A DNA stretch of 12,997 nt from an uncultured Clostridia bacterium (GTDB taxonomy: Bacteria > Bacillota > Clostridia > Oscillospirales > CAG-272), in NCBI GenBank assembly GCA_937893945.1, contig CALCTA010000015.1, positions 1 through 12,997 of the forward strand, given 5' to 3'. How positions within the stretch are numbered: the first letter of the stretch is position 1; each line of letters starts with the position of its first letter. Positions 12,762 through 12,997 of the stretch are shown here, in pieces. The position numbers and the translations under genes are program-made. Under the pieces are notes generated by a model, which worked only from the letters and a program-made list of their open reading frames with translations, had not been told where the DNA came from and did no database searches.

Positions 12762-12997
12762 AATTTTTCTCATATTTCTTTACGCTCATAATTCCGCTTT
12801 TCATAATGCAATAGCGCAAAGTGGGAGAGCAGAGGATACTTCTCTTAAAGGTCTTGCCGTAGAGCTTGAGGCGCAGACCGAGCGTATTTTTCTTGTATTT
12901 GCGAAGAACACCAGAGGGAGTATCCGAGCAAGCAAAGGCGTCTGCAAGGAGTTTGCCGCTGAGTAGGGCGGAGCTGATGCCCTCAAACGAGCTTGAG
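12760..12997 (-). CDS. C-terminus of a geranylgeranyl-reductase-like FAD-dependent oxidoreductase (partial)
   Basis: The minus-strand frame stays open from the window edge to a TAA at 12760-12762, giving 78 residues without a start, so the 5' part lies beyond the window. The segment SSFEGISSALLSGKLLAD matches the C-terminal FAD-contact motif of the geranylgeranyl reductase/FixC-type flavoproteins (S..GEGI..AL.SG..AA.A). A helical basic tail (LRKYKK...GLRLKLYGKTFKR) follows, as in that family. Such enzymes reduce isoprenoid double bonds or serve as generic NAD(P)/FAD oxidoreductases, and the substrate cannot be told from this fragment. It converges on gdhA and shares its terminator. Confidence 0.65.
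   Translation of the reverse strand, partial: SSSFEGISSALLSGKLLADAFACSDTPSGVLRKYKKNTLGLRLKLYGKTFKRSILCSPTLRYCIMKSGIMSVKKYEKN

Noticed and set aside
12745..12966. Plus-strand 73-codon frame after gdhA
   Set aside because: It starts inside the terminator hairpin and lies opposite the minus-strand frame that shows a recognisable flavoprotein C-terminus.
1..12997. CRISPR array, complete insertion sequence, restriction or toxin-antitoxin module
   Set aside because: No regularly spaced repeats, transposase with terminal repeats, or such gene pairs are visible on either strand.

Overview
The window looks like a chromosomal segment of a low-to-mid GC Gram-positive anaerobe, most likely a gut-type member of the Clostridia. 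The reasons are strong GGAGG-type ribosome binding sites, near-consensus housekeeping promoters, a transketolase split into two subunits, and two radical SAM genes. Genus or species cannot be read from the sequence.

Left part (1-5026, minus strand). A tRNA-Thr(UGU) is cut by the window edge and has its own perfect consensus promoter. Upstream of it lies a tightly spaced five-gene minus-strand operon. In transcription order it encodes a PLP-dependent class I/II aminotransferase, tryptophanyl-tRNA synthetase (trpS), the N- and C-terminal subunits of a split transketolase, and a xylose-isomerase-like TIM-barrel protein. The last three form a translationally close carbohydrate module. The two upstream genes are amino-acid related.

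Middle (5027-8843). The aminotransferase operon and a divergent plus-strand gene share one compact regulatory region. Their two -35 boxes abut inside a perfect 18-bp palindrome. The divergent gene is a ThyX-like protein whose RHR flavin motif is degenerate. After a strong terminator comes a stretch with different codon use. It holds a sigma70-type promoter with a 12-bp palindrome at the expected start point, a radical SAM protein with three C-terminal CxxC pairs, a HemN/HemW-like radical SAM protein, and a 51-codon fragment resembling the C-terminus of a large serine recombinase, followed by a hairpin. I read this as a decayed mobile-element island, about 5.9-8.5 kb or somewhat beyond.

Right part (8756-12997). 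A perfect consensus promoter drives serC-serA, the two oxidation/transamination steps of serine synthesis, closed by a 13-bp-stem terminator. A second perfect promoter drives gdhA (glutamate dehydrogenase), which has a repeat-rich leader and its own terminator. SerC consumes glutamate and releases 2-oxoglutarate, the pair that GdhA interconverts, so the neighbourhood makes metabolic sense. At the right edge the C-terminus of a convergent minus-strand gene, probably a geranylgeranyl-reductase-like flavoprotein, runs into the gdhA terminator, which both genes appear to share.
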